Below are positions 16,479 through 24,209 of a DNA stretch of 42,077 nt, piece by piece. The notes under the pieces are model-generated. The model searched no databases, was not told the origin of the DNA, and was given only the letters and a program-made list of their open reading frames with translations. Both the position numbers and the translations under genes were made by a program. This DNA comes from an uncultured Prevotellaceae bacterium (lineage in GTDB: Bacteria; Bacteroidota; Bacteroidia; Bacteroidales; Bacteroidaceae). Within the stretch, counting starts at the first letter, position 1. Each line of letters starts with the position of its first letter. The stretch covers positions 1 to 42,077 of the forward strand of contig CACXJZ010000022.1 in the NCBI GenBank assembly GCA_902768105.1. Reading direction: 5' to 3'.

Positions 16479-16510
16479 CAAAGATACGAAAAAGAGAGAA
16501 GAAAACCAAA
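16479..16510 (-). promoter_or_regulatory. Promoter for the secreted protein/nuclease pair
   Basis: Minus strand TTTG (16507-16510), 20 bases, TATCTTTG (16479-16486). Its predicted start is about 15-20 bases before the ATG at 16458. It fits the Bacteroidetes consensus well. Confidence 0.78.
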
Positions 16511-16568
16511 TAAATTCCAAGTTTTCTCGCTTTTAAACGCTAATCCCAGCCCCCAAGACCGCAGGTCC

Positions 16569-17390
16569 TCAGTAACGAGGAACGGTGGGGGCGGAGGCGA
16601 GGAGACGGCACATCGGCGACGGAGCCTCAACGATTTTGACTGGGCTCTTTACCCCTTCCCTCCTTACGCCTTCTCTCTTCATGAAGTCGTAAAGCGCGAA
16701 GTTCACCTCGTCAGGGTCCATCAAGATGTTGTACTCAAAGTAGTCTTTCAGTCCGTTCTTCACATGAGCATAGTCATCAATCCGGAAATCCGAGCCTCCT
16801 TGCAGGGAGATTTGGAGTGGGCATTTATTTATATATAATGTAGCACTTCGCGAGGAAATGAGCAGGTAGCCAGTGAACACTGACGCATCCTGCAGGTTGA
16901 GCGTCCAGGCAATATCGGAGAGCCGGGCCATGAGCATGCCGTCGGCATGCTGTTCGCGCAAAGCCTGACGGATGCGAGTAAGCTTCGACAATATGCTCTC
17001 ACCCGTCAATGCTATGGGATTGGCTGTCTGCGGCAGAGGTCGACGTTCTATATTAACGAAGCGCAGAGGGTCGAAATTGGTGCGCAACGTCATGCCTCCA
17101 TGCTGGCGCAACTCCGCCATGAGCTGCCTTACCGTACGAATAGAACAGCTGTTACCGTCGATGGCGATCTCAGTACCATCCATATCTCTCCGAGGAGAGC
17201 TTAGCCACTCGGTAATGGCTGACGCACCACCATCCTCCATCAGCTGATGCTCCTTCATCGTCACGACGGCCGTAGCAGTCGTGCGTTCACGAAGATGAGC
17301 GTCAGTCGTCGGAATGATGACCGCACTCAAGTGTTCACGCTGCATTTCCTCACGCAGTCTGAAAAGTTGTTCTTCAATAATCTCTACCAC
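16569..17390 (-). pseudogene. Decayed aminopeptidase P (Xaa-Pro aminopeptidase), N-terminal remnant
   Basis: The 273-residue reading frame matches the creatinase-like N-terminal half of aminopeptidase P. It has AVIIPTTDAHLRER, SAITEWLSS, the stretch ITLGESILSKL-like (ALTGESILSKLTRIRQ), LSDIAWTLNLQ and finally VKIVEAPSP. Family members are usually about 590-600 residues, and the entire metal-binding M24 domain is missing. Expected segments are also gone internally: the WISGFTGSAG block after AHLRE, the WTDSRYF block after VVTM, and the bases for the DVHCNP loop. The frame stays open, but no peptidase activity is possible. Confidence 0.8.
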
Positions 17391-17425
17391 GATGTATCCA
17401 ATCTTGATTTACTGTTTACTAGTTG

Positions 17426-17433
17426 CAAAGGTA
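17426..17433 (-). promoter_or_regulatory. -7 box of the promoter for the aminopeptidase remnant
   Basis: TACCTTTG on the minus strand. The -33 position (about 17453-17456) falls inside an octamer repeat tract and reads only TTTC, so the promoter is partial. Confidence 0.5.
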
Positions 17434-17442
17434 ATGAAAAGA

Positions 17443-17474
17443 GGAAAAAGGGGAAAAGTGAAAAGGTTAAAAAG
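17443..17474. repeat. Eight-base degenerate tandem repeat
   Basis: Four octamers in a row: GGAAAAAG, GGGAAAAG, TGAAAAGG, TTAAAAAG. They resemble the AAAAGGTA octamer at 36994-37025. The tract covers the -33 position of the leftward promoter. Confidence 0.6.
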
Positions 17475-17493
17475 TTATAAGCGGCAGCAAATT

Positions 17494-17521
17494 CTTCACT
17501 CTTCACTCTTCACTCTTCACT
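17494..17521. repeat. Seven-base tandem repeat (CTTCACT)x4
   Basis: Four perfect CTTCACT units lie immediately upstream of the mdh promoter -7 box. The -33 position (about 17507-17510) is inside the array. The unit is the complement of that at 9788-9815. Confidence 0.92.
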
Positions 17522-17529
17522 AAAAATTG

Positions 17530-17537
17530 TACCTTTG
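17530..17537 (+). promoter_or_regulatory. mdh promoter -7 box
   Basis: TACCTTTG on the plus strand, 44 bases before the mdh ATG. No good TTTG lies 19-20 bases upstream, where the heptamer array sits. The leader beyond it holds further TAAATNG-like short repeats. Confidence 0.65.
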
Positions 17538-17581
17538 CAGGCACAAATAATAAATAGTAAATCGTAAAAACGTAAATTTCT

Positions 17582-18574
17582 ATGGCATTTTTAACTAACG
17601 ACAAACTGACCATCGTCGGCGCAGCCGGCATGATTGGCTCAAACATGGCTCAGAGCGCCCTGATGATGGGCCTGACAAGCAACATTTGTCTCTACGACGT
17701 TTTCTCACCCGAAGGTGTGGCTGAGGAGATGCGCCAGAGTGGTTTCGACAACGTGAACATCACCGCCACGACCGACGCCAAGGAAGCTTTCACCAACGCT
17801 AAGTACATCATTTCTTCTGGTGGTGCTCCCCGTAAGGAGGGCATGACCCGCGAGGACCTGCTGGCCGGCAACTGTAAGATTGCCGAGGAGCTTGGTAAGA
17901 ACATCAAGACCTTCTGCCCCGACGTAAACCACGTGGTCATCATCTTCAACCCCGCTGACCTCACCGGTCTGGTAACACTGCTATACTCTGGTTTGAAACC
18001 CGGACAGGTAACAACTCTGGCAGGTCTTGACACCACCCGCCTGCAGTCGGCACTAGCCAAGAAGTTCGGTGTGATGCAGAATGAGATTAGCGGTTGCGCT
18101 ACCTATGGCGGACACGGTGAGCAGATGGCTGTATTCGGCAGTCACGTGACCATCAAGGGACGTAAGCTGACCGATATCATCGGTACTGCAGAGTTCCCCA
18201 CCGAAGAGTGGGAGCAGATGAAGAAGGACGTAACACAGGGGGGGGCTGCCATCATCAAGCTGCGCGGCCGTAGCTCGTTCCAAAGCCCATCATACCTCTC
18301 TGTCGAGATGATTCGCGCCGCTATGGGTGGCGAGGCTTTCCGTTTCCCCGTTGGCACGTACGTGAAGACCGACAAGTACGACCACATCATGATGGCCATG
18401 AAGACGAAGCTCAGCCCCGAGGGTGCTACCTACGAGGTTCCCGAGGGAACTCCCGAGGAGAACGCCAAGCTGGATGCCAGCTACGAACACCTCTGCAAGA
18501 TGCGCGACGAGCTCGTTACGCTGAACATTGTTCCTCCCATCAGCGAGTGGAACAAGATCAATCCGAACCTGTAA
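17582..18574 (+). CDS. mdh: Malate dehydrogenase
   Basis: The 330-residue NAD-dependent enzyme interconverts malate and oxaloacetate. The Rossmann motif GAAGMIGSN is at residues 13-21. Substrate-binding arginines lie in GGAPRKEGMTREDL. NPADLTGLV and GLDTTRLQ follow, and the catalytic histidine is in TYGGHGEQM near residue 180. This divergent lineage of MDH is typical of Bacteroidetes, in which the enzyme feeds fumarate respiration and succinate production. The gamma-carbonic anhydrase gene follows 31 bases later. Confidence 0.95.
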   Translation: MAFLTNDKLTIVGAAGMIGSNMAQSALMMGLTSNICLYDVFSPEGVAEEMRQSGFDNVNITATTDAKEAFTNAKYIISSGGAPRKEGMTREDLLAGNCKIAEELGKNIKTFCPDVNHVVIIFNPADLTGLVTLLYSGLKPGQVTTLAGLDTTRLQSALAKKFGVMQNEISGCATYGGHGEQMAVFGSHVTIKGRKLTDIIGTAEFPTEEWEQMKKDVTQGGAAIIKLRGRSSFQSPSYLSVEMIRAAMGGEAFRFPVGTYVKTDKYDHIMMAMKTKLSPEGATYEVPEGTPEENAKLDASYEHLCKMRDELVTLNIVPPISEWNKINPNL

Positions 18575-18605
18575 TCTTCTCGGAAACGGATTTCACGGAT
18601 TGATT

Positions 18606-19130
18606 ATGGCTTTGATTAAATCATATCGCGGTCTCGTTCCCAAATGGGGGCGAGACTGTTATTTCAGCGAGAACGCCACGATAGTTGGTGACGTAACCAT
18701 GGGCGACGAGTGCTCAGTATGGTTCAATGCCGTAGTGCGCGGCGACGTGGCACCTATCACCATCGGTGACCGTACGAACGTACAGGACGGCAGCTGCGTT
18801 CACGTGACCCACGACACAGGTCCCACCCACATCGGCAGCGACGTTACCATCGGCCACAACGTGACTGTGCATGCCTGCACCATTCACGACGGTGCACTCA
18901 TCGGCATGGGTTCCACGCTGCTCGACGGTTGTGAGATTGGCGAGGGTGCCGTGGTGGCTGCCGGTGCTCTGGTGCTACAGAATACGAAAGTGGGGGCCCA
19001 CGAGATTTGGGGCGGCGTGCCTGCCAAGTATATCAAGCCTACCCGTCCAGGACTGACCGACAATGCCAAGCATTACGTGGCGTACGCGAAAGAGTACCTT
19101 CAAAGTGAGAATAGTGAAATAGTGAAATAA
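18606..19130 (+). CDS. Gamma-carbonic anhydrase-like hexapeptide protein
   Basis: The 174-residue protein, from ATG at 18606, is a left-handed beta-helix of isoleucine-patch hexapeptides (TIVGDVTMGDECSVW and later turns). The metal-ligand histidines of gamma-carbonic anhydrases appear in SCVHVTHD and in TIGHNVTVHAC. It probably binds zinc or iron as a trimer. Activity as a CO2 hydratase is plausible but unproven, as many YrdA/PaaY-type relatives have other roles. Being next to mdh may link it to CO2 fixation into C4 acids. Confidence 0.87.
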   Translation: MALIKSYRGLVPKWGRDCYFSENATIVGDVTMGDECSVWFNAVVRGDVAPITIGDRTNVQDGSCVHVTHDTGPTHIGSDVTIGHNVTVHACTIHDGALIGMGSTLLDGCEIGEGAVVAAGALVLQNTKVGAHEIWGGVPAKYIKPTRPGLTDNAKHYVAYAKEYLQSENSEIVK

Positions 19131-19144
19131 CAAAATCGAAAAAA

Positions 19145-19747
19145 ATGAAGCGTTTATCATATAGCATTTATCATTTAGCATTTAGCGCAGCATTGGTATG
19201 CGTCGTGCTGACATCGTGCCTGAACGGTGACGACGACAACTCACAGCAGGGCATGAGCAAGCAGCAGATTCATGAGTGCTATCTGCACATGGCCGGTGGA
19301 CACAGCGGAAAGATGTACTTCGAGAAGAAAGATGAAGAAACCAATTTGGTAAAGAGCGACTCCATCGATATATCGTGGACGGTGGTTAACGACTCTATCA
19401 TTACCATCCACGACGTGCCGGCACGCGTGTTAGGAAGCATGGTAGAAAACGAGAATCTGAAAGCAGCCATTGAAACTGCCGGTAATGTGGAAATCAAGGT
19501 ATTTTACCTGCCCTACCTCATATCTCCCATTAGCTTCGAGCTCTACCCACAGCCTGTTAAAGCTAACATCTTCTATGCCGATGCCACGCACTCTGTGACC
19601 TTCGGATTCTATTTTAACGACTATAGCTGGGGCAAACAGGAAGACAATAAGATGAAACTGCAGCTGGTACAGTACGGCGTCTATCTGGATGACAGCAACT
19701 ACCCGTATCTGAGCTCACAAATACCATTGATGTTGCAGGAAAAATAA
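19145..19747 (+). CDS. Small lipoprotein, DUF4840-like
   Basis: The 200-residue protein has a lipoprotein signal ending in CVVLTSCLNGDDD, with the lipobox cysteine near residue 25 and an acidic +2 region. The mature part has a mixed beta pattern (SGKMYFEKKDEETN, SDSIDISWTVVND). It resembles the DUF4840 family of Bacteroidetes lipoproteins; that match is from memory and only moderately sure. The signal's n- and h-regions are encoded by a heptamer array (19152-19186). It is followed by a strong terminator. Confidence 0.6.
   Translation: MKRLSYSIYHLAFSAALVCVVLTSCLNGDDDNSQQGMSKQQIHECYLHMAGGHSGKMYFEKKDEETNLVKSDSIDISWTVVNDSIITIHDVPARVLGSMVENENLKAAIETAGNVEIKVFYLPYLISPISFELYPQPVKANIFYADATHSVTFGFYFNDYSWGKQEDNKMKLQLVQYGVYLDDSNYPYLSSQIPLMLQEK
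19152..19186. repeat. Seven-base tandem repeat in a signal peptide (ATTTAKC x5)
   Basis: Units GTTTATC, ATATAGC, ATTTATC, ATTTAGC, ATTTAGC. They encode residues RLSYSIYHLAFS of the lipoprotein signal. In three frames a heptamer yields a seven-residue period, and here it supplies hydrophobic and small residues. Confidence 0.85.
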
Positions 19748-19750
19748 AGA

Positions 19751-19785
19751 AAGAGGATGTGTCAGGTTGACACATCCTCTTTTTT
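19751..19785. terminator. Rho-independent bidirectional terminator
   Basis: A perfect 14-pair stem (19751-19764 with 19768-19781) has the three-base loop GGT and is followed by a T run. On the opposite strand there is CTTTCTTTATTTT. It lies between the convergent lipoprotein and FMN-binding genes, and the T run overlaps the stop codon of the latter. Confidence 0.95.
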
Positions 19786-20161
19786 ACTTGTTCTTTTCGT
19801 AATACTCCAAGCCGCGTTTCATGTTCTCGCGGACAGCATTCGAGGAGAGGGTGGCGCCAGTAACGCCATCAACGGGTGACGCAAGGGCTTTCTTCACCGT
19901 CATACCCTTATACTTGGGGAACATGGTGCTTGCCACCTCGTCGAAATAGTCGGGCGTCTCACGGTTCTTGAGTGCCTCAACCTTCTCAATCTTGTTCTTC
20001 TTAATGTAAATCTTCAGCGGAGTGGTGCCGCGATAGCCACGCACATCTTTCGCAAGCGTCGTGGTATTCACAATATACACGCCGTTCTCCTTAGTCATCA
20101 CGTCGCCTTTCGTCATGCTCATCAACACGAGGGCGAGACCTAAAAACATCAGTTTCTTCAT
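19784..20161 (-). CDS. Small exported FMN-binding domain protein
   Basis: The 125-residue protein starts MKKLMFLGLALVLMS, a signal peptide or membrane anchor. The FMN-binding domain of the RnfG/NqrC type carries DGVTGATLSSNAV near residue 100, the motif in which a threonine is flavinylated. A preceding in-frame TTG would add five residues, but the ATG at 20161 is preferred. It may act as a periplasmic electron carrier, but no partner genes are adjacent. It is convergent with the lipoprotein gene. Confidence 0.8.
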   Translation of the reverse strand: MKKLMFLGLALVLMSMTKGDVMTKENGVYIVNTTTLAKDVRGYRGTTPLKIYIKKNKIEKVEALKNRETPDYFDEVASTMFPKYKGMTVKKALASPVDGVTGATLSSNAVRENMKRGLEYYEKNK

Positions 20162-20216
20162 TACTTTATTCTTCAATCTAACAATTTACTATTTGACGGT
20201 TCCGAACACGAAAGGT

Positions 20217-21320
20217 TTAATTCTTCACCGTTGCCACCACATACTCCGAACAGGTACCAATGCGGAACTTGCCACCCCAGATACCAAGGCCGGAGGTGAT
20301 GTAGAAGTGGGTATTGCCCCTTTTACACTCACCGTAGGAGCACTCATAGATGGCTTCGGTTATCCATGACACAGGCAAAATCTGTCCGTGGTGCGTATGT
20401 CCGCTGAACTGGAAATCAACACCTGCCTCCGCCGTACAGTCCAAGTGGTAAGGCTGGTGGTCGAGGACGATGGTGAAGGCCCCCTCCACCCTTCCCCCAC
20501 TGGGGGAGGCCATAAGCTCTTTGATGTTCTTCCGTCCCACCTGCGAACGGTCATCGCGTCCAATGATGCGGATGCCATCAACAAGAACGGCAGAGTCACG
20601 TAGCAGATGGATGCCAGCGTCCGTGTAGAACTGCATAGCATCATTAATGCCTGCATAGAACTCATGGTTACCGATGCAAGCATAGACCGGAGCGTTCAGA
20701 CGGTGAAACTCCTCGTACATACGTTCTTCCTTGAGCGGTCGCATGGAGCCGTCGATAATGTCGCCGGCAATGAGAATCATGTCGGCATGTTCGTCATTAA
20801 GCATATCCACCCAACGCGCCAAGTCGATGCGGCGGTTGTGGTAGCCGATGTGCAAATCGCTGACCATCACCAGCTTCAGCTCTTTCCGCAAAGGTTTGTC
20901 GGTGGTTAGCGTCAACTCCTGACGGTGCTTATGATGATAGTGCAGGTTACCATAGACAAAGATGCCCACCAAGAGTGCCGCTAGAATGCCTGTGGTGGTC
21001 CAGTTGCTGTAGAGCCACTCCTTAGGCACCAGCCGCACGAGCCGTCCGAGGTCGAGCAACAGGAACATCATAAACATATAGAGCATGATGACAAGCGTTG
21101 ACGTGCCGATGTCGTAGCCCAGAGAGGCCAGCCATAACGGCAGGTTGTCGAACTTACGGGCGAAATTGAGGAACAGCAGGCTGAACGCACCTACACCAAA
21201 AACGATGACGACCCACTTCCAGACCGACGGCAGGGGTAGCAGGCACCACAGATGCCACGCCAGATAGAAAAGGGCTGCCAAAGGCAACACCCAGAATATC
21301 AACATCCAAACGTATTGCAT
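20217..21320 (-). CDS. Membrane-anchored metallophosphoesterase (YkuE-like)
   Basis: The 367-residue protein begins with four membrane helices (residues 5-125). A calcineurin-like domain follows with metal-binding motifs SDLHIG, GDIIDG, GNHEF and GHTHHGQ. Relatives hydrolyse UDP-diacylglucosamine or unknown phosphoesters. The stretch ELMASPSGGRVEGAF looks like an in-frame insertion encoded by a GC-rich palindromic element (20479-20511) between strands before LDHQPYH. The start overlaps the kdtA stop by 22 bases, which links it to lipid A/Kdo synthesis by context. Confidence 0.87.
   Translation of the reverse strand: MQYVWMLIFWVLPLAALFYLAWHLWCLLPLPSVWKWVVIVFGVGAFSLLFLNFARKFDNLPLWLASLGYDIGTSTLVIMLYMFMMFLLLDLGRLVRLVPKEWLYSNWTTTGILAALLVGIFVYGNLHYHHKHRQELTLTTDKPLRKELKLVMVSDLHIGYHNRRIDLARWVDMLNDEHADMILIAGDIIDGSMRPLKEERMYEEFHRLNAPVYACIGNHEFYAGINDAMQFYTDAGIHLLRDSAVLVDGIRIIGRDDRSQVGRKNIKELMASPSGGRVEGAFTIVLDHQPYHLDCTAEAGVDFQFSGHTHHGQILPVSWITEAIYECSYGECKRGNTHFYITSGLGIWGGKFRIGTCSEYVVATVKN
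20479..20511. repeat. GC-rich REP-like palindrome inside the phosphoesterase gene
   Basis: The stretch contains the inverted pair GCCCCCTCC / near-match and CTTCCCCCACTGGGGGAGG, where CCCCCACTGGGGG is a perfect five-pair palindrome about ACT. Surrounding DNA is much less GC-rich. It translates in frame as SPSGGRVEGA, absent from the core fold. Confidence 0.55.
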
Positions 21321-22540
21321 AAGATAACCTTTGTAGCTCCGGCACGACTCATCACATAGTCACCGGCAGCCTTGCCGCGCTTTGCCAGTTCCTCAGGATG
21401 AGCCACCAGTTCATTCATCTGACGGACAAAGTCGTCGTAACCATTAATCTCAATACCGCCATCGCAGGCCTTCAATGCCTGTGCCTCCTGGAACTTCTGG
21501 TTATTGGGACCGAAGAATACGGGCACGCCCCATACGGCAGCCTCCAGCGTGTTATGGATGCTCACGCCAAAGCCGCCACCCACATACGTCACATTAGCAT
21601 AGCGATAGATGCTGGAAAGCAGACCGAAGCAGTTAATGATCAACACTTCTGCGTTCTTTAACTTTTCGGAGTACTCGGAGTTTTCGGAATACTCTGAATA
21701 TCTCACCACCTTACGGCCTTCAAGCAGCTTCTCTATCTGCTTGAGATGGTCCTCGCCAATAACATGGGGGGCAATAATCAGTTTCCAGTTCTTGTGTTCG
21801 TTAAAATACTTGATGAATATCTCTTCATCGGGGGGCCACGACGAGCCTGCCACAAACACCAATGGGGCATCCTTCACAAAAGCCTCAACTATAGGCAACT
21901 GCTTGGCTGCCTCCTTAATCTGGAGCACACGGTCAAAACGGGTGTCGCCGGTGACGGTAACACAGGTAATGCCGAGCTTCGCCAGCAGCTCCTTGCTCAC
22001 CTCGTTTTGTACAAAGAAATGGGTAAAGCACTTGAGCACGCGGCTGTACTGCTTTCCGTACCACTTGAAGAACACCTGGTCTGGACGGAAGATGCTGCTG
22101 ACACTATACACAGGCACTTGACGATGCTTCAGTATGTGCAGGTAGTTATACCAGAACTCGTACTTGATGAAGTAAGCCTTCACAGGACGGATGATGCGAA
22201 GAAAACGACGAGCATTAGTAATGGTGTCGAGTGGCAGGTAACAGATGATGTCAGCACCCTCGTAATTCTTGCGCACTTCATAGCCCGAGGGCGAGAAGAA
22301 CGTAAGCAGGATTTTGTACTCCGGATGCTCACGGCGCAACTGCTCCATCAGCGGACGGCCCTGCTCGAACTCACCCAGCGAGGCAGCATGGAACCACACG
22401 TACTGTGCCTCCGGGTCAACCTTCTCACGTAGCACGCGGAAGGCATCCCTCTCGCCACGCCACATTTTACGCACCTTCTCATTGAAAAGGCTCGCAATGG
22501 CTACGCCAAGCAGGTAAATATATATAACTAGATTATACAA
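21299..22540 (-). CDS. kdtA: 3-deoxy-D-manno-octulosonic acid (Kdo) transferase
   Basis: The 413-residue membrane-associated glycosyltransferase (GT30/WaaA) adds Kdo to lipid IVA. It has an N-terminal membrane anchor and the WFHAASLGEFEQGRPL motif with the catalytic glutamate. VAGSSWPPDEE and the nucleotide-sugar-binding YVGGGFGVSIHNTLEAAVWG follow. Residues 281-293 hold an inserted SEYSENSEYSEK tract from a nine-base repeat between RYSE and the next strand. The C-terminus overlaps the phosphoesterase gene. Confidence 0.94.
   Translation of the reverse strand: MYNLVIYIYLLGVAIASLFNEKVRKMWRGERDAFRVLREKVDPEAQYVWFHAASLGEFEQGRPLMEQLRREHPEYKILLTFFSPSGYEVRKNYEGADIICYLPLDTITNARRFLRIIRPVKAYFIKYEFWYNYLHILKHRQVPVYSVSSIFRPDQVFFKWYGKQYSRVLKCFTHFFVQNEVSKELLAKLGITCVTVTGDTRFDRVLQIKEAAKQLPIVEAFVKDAPLVFVAGSSWPPDEEIFIKYFNEHKNWKLIIAPHVIGEDHLKQIEKLLEGRKVVRYSEYSENSEYSEKLKNAEVLIINCFGLLSSIYRYANVTYVGGGFGVSIHNTLEAAVWGVPVFFGPNNQKFQEAQALKACDGGIEINGYDDFVRQMNELVAHPEELAKRGKAAGDYVMSRAGATKVILCNTFGC
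21663..21698. repeat. Nine-base in-frame repeat in kdtA
   Basis: Units TTTTCGGAG, TACTCGGAG, TTTTCGGAA, TACTCTGAA. On the minus strand each encodes Ser-Glu plus Tyr, Asn or Lys. The same design occurs in gldL (39070-39114). The unit is a multiple of three, so changes in copy number keep the frame. Confidence 0.9.
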
Positions 22541-22568
22541 TTTTATTCGGTATTACGTTATTACGTTT

Positions 22569-24089
22569 TCATGAGGGGAGCACCTCTATGGCTCTCTTCA
22601 TTCGCTTGATGGTCTCCTCCTTACCGAGGAAGGCAGAGATGTCGAACATGCCGGGGCCCTTTCCCTCGCCGACCAGCGTCAAGCGCCAGGCATTCATGAT
22701 ATTACCCAGCTTATACCCCTTCTGCTCAATCCATGCATGCACAATCTGCTCCTGATTCTCCAACGAGAAGTCATCAATACCCTCCAGCACGCCAATGAGT
22801 TCCGTCAACTGCTGGACAGAATCTTCTTTCCAACGTTTCTTCACAGTCTTCTCGTCGTACGATGTCGGAGCCTCAAAGAAGAACGAGCACAACGGCCACA
22901 GCTCCTTGACGAACGAAACTCGGTCTTTCATCATACTGACTACCTGCGTGATACGCTCCTTGGAGTCCTGAACACCATGTTCACGGCAGATATGTTCGAA
23001 GAGGTCGGCAATCTCCTCAGCCGACTTCTTCAGGATATACTCATGGTTGAACCAGATGCCTTTCTCATAGGCAAACTTCGCACCGGCCTTCGAACACTTC
23101 GTGATGTCGAACAGCGGCACCAGCTCGTCGAGCGTAAACAGCTCCTGCTCTGTTCCAGGGTTCCATCCCAGAAGCGCGAGGAAGTTGATGACGGCCTCGG
23201 GGAAATAGCCGTCCTCACGATAACCGCGGCTGACATCTCCAGTCTTGGGGTCATGCCACTCCAAGGGAAACACAGGGAAACCCAGACGGTCGCCGTCACG
23301 CTTCGACAGCTTTCCCTTGCCATCGGGCTTCAGCAGCAACGGCAGATGGGCAAACTGCGGCATGGTATCCTCCCAGCCAAAAGCCTGATACAGCAACACG
23401 TGCAGCGGAGCACTAGGTAGCCACTCCTCACCACGGATAACGTGAGAAATCTCCATCAGGTGGTCATCAACGATATTGGCCAAGTGGTACGTTGGCAGCT
23501 CGTCAGCACTCTTATAGAGCACCTTGTCGTCGAGGATGTCGCTCTGCACACGCACTTCGCCACGAATCAGGTCGTTCACCAGTACCGTCTGACCGGGCTC
23601 TATCTTGAAGCGTACCACATACTGCTTACCATCGGCAATCAGTTGTTCCACCTCTTCCTTCGGCAGGGTGAGCGAATTGCGCATCATGCCACGCGTCTTG
23701 GCGTCGTACTGGAAATTCTGTATCTCGTTGCGCTTGGTCTCCAGCTCCTCGGGGGTGTCGAAAGCAATGTACGCCTTGTCAGTATCAAGCAACTGCTTCA
23801 CATATTGCTTATAGATGTCACGACGCTCGCTCTGACGGTACGGACCCTTGTCGCCGCCGAAGCTCACGCCCTCGTCAAACTTGATGCCAAGCCACTTGAA
23901 CGACTCGATGATATACTCCTCGGCACCCGGCACAAAACGGTTGCTGTCGGTGTCCTCAATACGGAATACTAAGTCGCCGCCATGCTGACGGGCAAACAGA
24001 TAATTGTATAATGCTGTACGCACGCCACCAATGTGCAATGCGCCGGTCGGACTGGGTGCAAAACGCACTCTAACTCTTCTTTCTGACAT
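22569..24089 (-). CDS. gltX: Glutamyl-tRNA synthetase
   Basis: The 506-residue class I synthetase starts [22 protein letters not shown], with the HIGH-type motif ALHIGG near residue 15 and FRIEDTD. The KMSKS-type motif is GKLSKRDGD near residue 255. The C-terminal anticodon-binding domain ends normally. The upstream in-frame ATG is rejected because that extension crosses the promoter and has no relation to the family. No unusual residues were seen. It diverges from the pgpH-like gene. Confidence 0.96.
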   Translation of the reverse strand: MSERRVRVRFAPSPTGALHIGGVRTALYNYLFARQHGGDLVFRIEDTDSNRFVPGAEEYIIESFKWLGIKFDEGVSFGGDKGPYRQSERRDIYKQYVKQLLDTDKAYIAFDTPEELETKRNEIQNFQYDAKTRGMMRNSLTLPKEEVEQLIADGKQYVVRFKIEPGQTVLVNDLIRGEVRVQSDILDDKVLYKSADELPTYHLANIVDDHLMEISHVIRGEEWLPSAPLHVLLYQAFGWEDTMPQFAHLPLLLKPDGKGKLSKRDGDRLGFPVFPLEWHDPKTGDVSRGYREDGYFPEAVINFLALLGWNPGTEQELFTLDELVPLFDITKCSKAGAKFAYEKGIWFNHEYILKKSAEEIADLFEHICREHGVQDSKERITQVVSMMKDRVSFVKELWPLCSFFFEAPTSYDEKTVKKRWKEDSVQQLTELIGVLEGIDDFSLENQEQIVHAWIEQKGYKLGNIMNAWRLTLVGEGKGPGMFDISAFLGKEETIKRMKRAIEVLPS

Positions 24090-24121
24090 GTTCAAAAAAG
24101 GTATTTCGATATATTTTTGTG

Positions 24122-24170
24122 CAAAATTACTCTTTTTTTTTGATAATTGGCGTTTTTTTTTGTATTTTCG
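24122..24170. promoter_or_regulatory. Divergent promoters for gltX and the pgpH-like gene
   Basis: Plus strand: TTTG (24139-24142), 20 bases, TATTTTCG (24163-24170). Minus strand: TAATTTTG (24122-24129) with no clear -33 element. Both lie in a T/A-rich tract between the two ATGs. The minus box predicts a leader of about 27 bases. Confidence 0.55.
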
Positions 24171-24209
24171 CACACTGATAGCGCATATTACATAAAATAA
24201 GGTAAGAAA

